Positions 30,271-30,912 of a stretch of DNA of 30,912 nt are shown here, piece by piece. The position numbers and the translations under genes were made by a program. The stretch is from Temnopleurus reevesii (taxonomy: Eukaryota > Echinodermata > Echinoidea > Temnopleuroida > Temnopleuridae): NCBI GenBank assembly GCA_036244855.1, contig BQKZ01006394.1, positions 6,337-37,248 of the forward strand, read 5' to 3'. Within the stretch, counting starts at the first letter, position 1. Every line of letters starts with the position of its first letter. Under the pieces are notes generated by a model, which was not told the origin of the DNA, did no database searches, and saw nothing but the letters and a program-made list of their open reading frames with translations.

Positions 30271-30411
30271 GATCGACTTATCTGAATGTAATGTTCAGTT
30301 CATTCATTCCGAGTTGGAGTTCGTATCTGCTGAAAACCCGCTAATCTTGCTTCATAAACTGCTCGATTTTCCACATTTGAAACAAGATTTACAACAGTTT
30401 CTATTTCGGTA
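30271..30411 (+). other. Weak candidate coding exon, unidentified
   Basis: After CCAATCAG, an open frame reads IDLSECNVQFIHSELEFVSA, ENPLILLHKLLDFPHLKQDL and QQFLF, ending at CG|GTAATG, a good donor. The peptide looks like paired amphipathic helices, but there is no in-frame ATG and no family match that I recognise. It could be an internal or first exon of a + strand gene that continues beyond the window, or chance. Confidence 0.2.
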
Positions 30412-30412
30412 A

Positions 30413-30912
30413 TGTTAGATCGTCATATTTTCAATCCATGGCACTCTATATATAGTAGATTTGTTTTCGAAGTTTTCCACAATTTTGTTGATCTTGGGCT
30501 CAAAGTGTAAAGTTAGTTTTGACATTTCTCTGTGTGACTGTGTGCTCTGAATGCAAATTATGTTTCTGTGTTGTAGCTGGAATTGGATAGTGATTAGTGA
30601 CTTTTTGTGCATGATGACGAAAAAATGCGTGACTCAAAGTCAATCTCAAACAAAAGTTTAACTGTGCGGGGGTGTGTAAGTTATGCCTGTGTTGTTGCTA
30701 GACGTATCCAGGGTTCTCCACTGGTCTGAATTTTACCTGGGGGGGATTTTTTCCCCCTCAGCCTCGCAAGTAAACTTCGCAGATTCGCGGCAGCGGCGGC
30801 GTAAAATTTGCATTTTCGCGACAGCATACATGTTAGATTGCACTGATTCATAGGACCCTTTGAAGCTGCTATGTTCCAATTTTACCATTTTAGTCATGTT
30901 TTTACCCTACAT
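30413..30912. other. No gene recognised; possible GC-rich repeat fragment
   Basis: From about 30720 the sequence contains GGGGGGATTTTTTCCCCC and CGCGGCAGCGGCGGCG, then TAAAATTTGCATTTTCGCGA. The inverted GGGGGATT/TTTCCCCC and isolated GC-rich block look like part of a dispersed repeat cut by the window edge. Confidence 0.3.

Overview
The window is eukaryotic. It has spliced genes with GT-AG introns, a tRNA-derived SINE, a non-LTR retrotransposon tail, many short inverted-repeat elements (MITEs) and AT-rich intergenic DNA. Gene structure, protein divergence and the repeat types suggest a marine invertebrate deuterostome, most likely an echinoderm such as a sea urchin. That placement is inference; no species marker is present.

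Two protein-coding genes can be reconstructed, and they converge. On the + strand, the last two coding exons of TXNDC9 (1347-1624 and 2198-2420) give the thioredoxin-like domain and acidic tail; the 5' exons lie outside the window or were not found. On the - strand, a complete CRAMP1 (cramped-like) gene runs from its ATG at 27923 to a TAG at 12513. I resolved 19 coding exons with consistent phase that join into a 1261-residue protein: a basic/proline-rich N-terminus, a SANT/Myb domain, the CRAMP1-specific conserved blocks and a long Ser/Pro/Thr-rich tail with short conserved motifs. About 10 kb separates the two stop codons. It holds no recognisable gene, but probably both 3' UTRs and many MITEs.

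Layout: 1-550, 3' end of a decayed non-LTR retrotransposon; 1100-1231, MITE; 1347-2420, TXNDC9 with a MITE in its intron; 2421-12500, intergenic/3' UTR with at least eight MITE-like elements, one nested inside another, and a SINE at about 10910-11200; 12203-12650, tandemly repeated CRAMP1 3' end; 12513-27923, CRAMP1; about 28000-28140, probable CRAMP1 promoter; 28150-30912, mostly featureless, with a long (GAT)n microsatellite, a CACGTG-centred palindrome and one weak candidate exon.

The most unusual items are: (1) a 1.27-kb element in CRAMP1 intron 5 made of about seven ~157-bp tandem units in an alternating A/B pattern, carrying DR1 nuclear-receptor half-site pairs; (2) a second array in intron 4 with the same DR1 core but different flanks; (3) triplication of the CRAMP1 C-terminal coding/stop region into the 3' UTR; (4) a four-fold 21-24-residue repeat in the CRAMP1 tail. 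I found no convincing new multi-gene system. The two genes are conserved housekeeping/chromatin factors with no evident functional link to each other.
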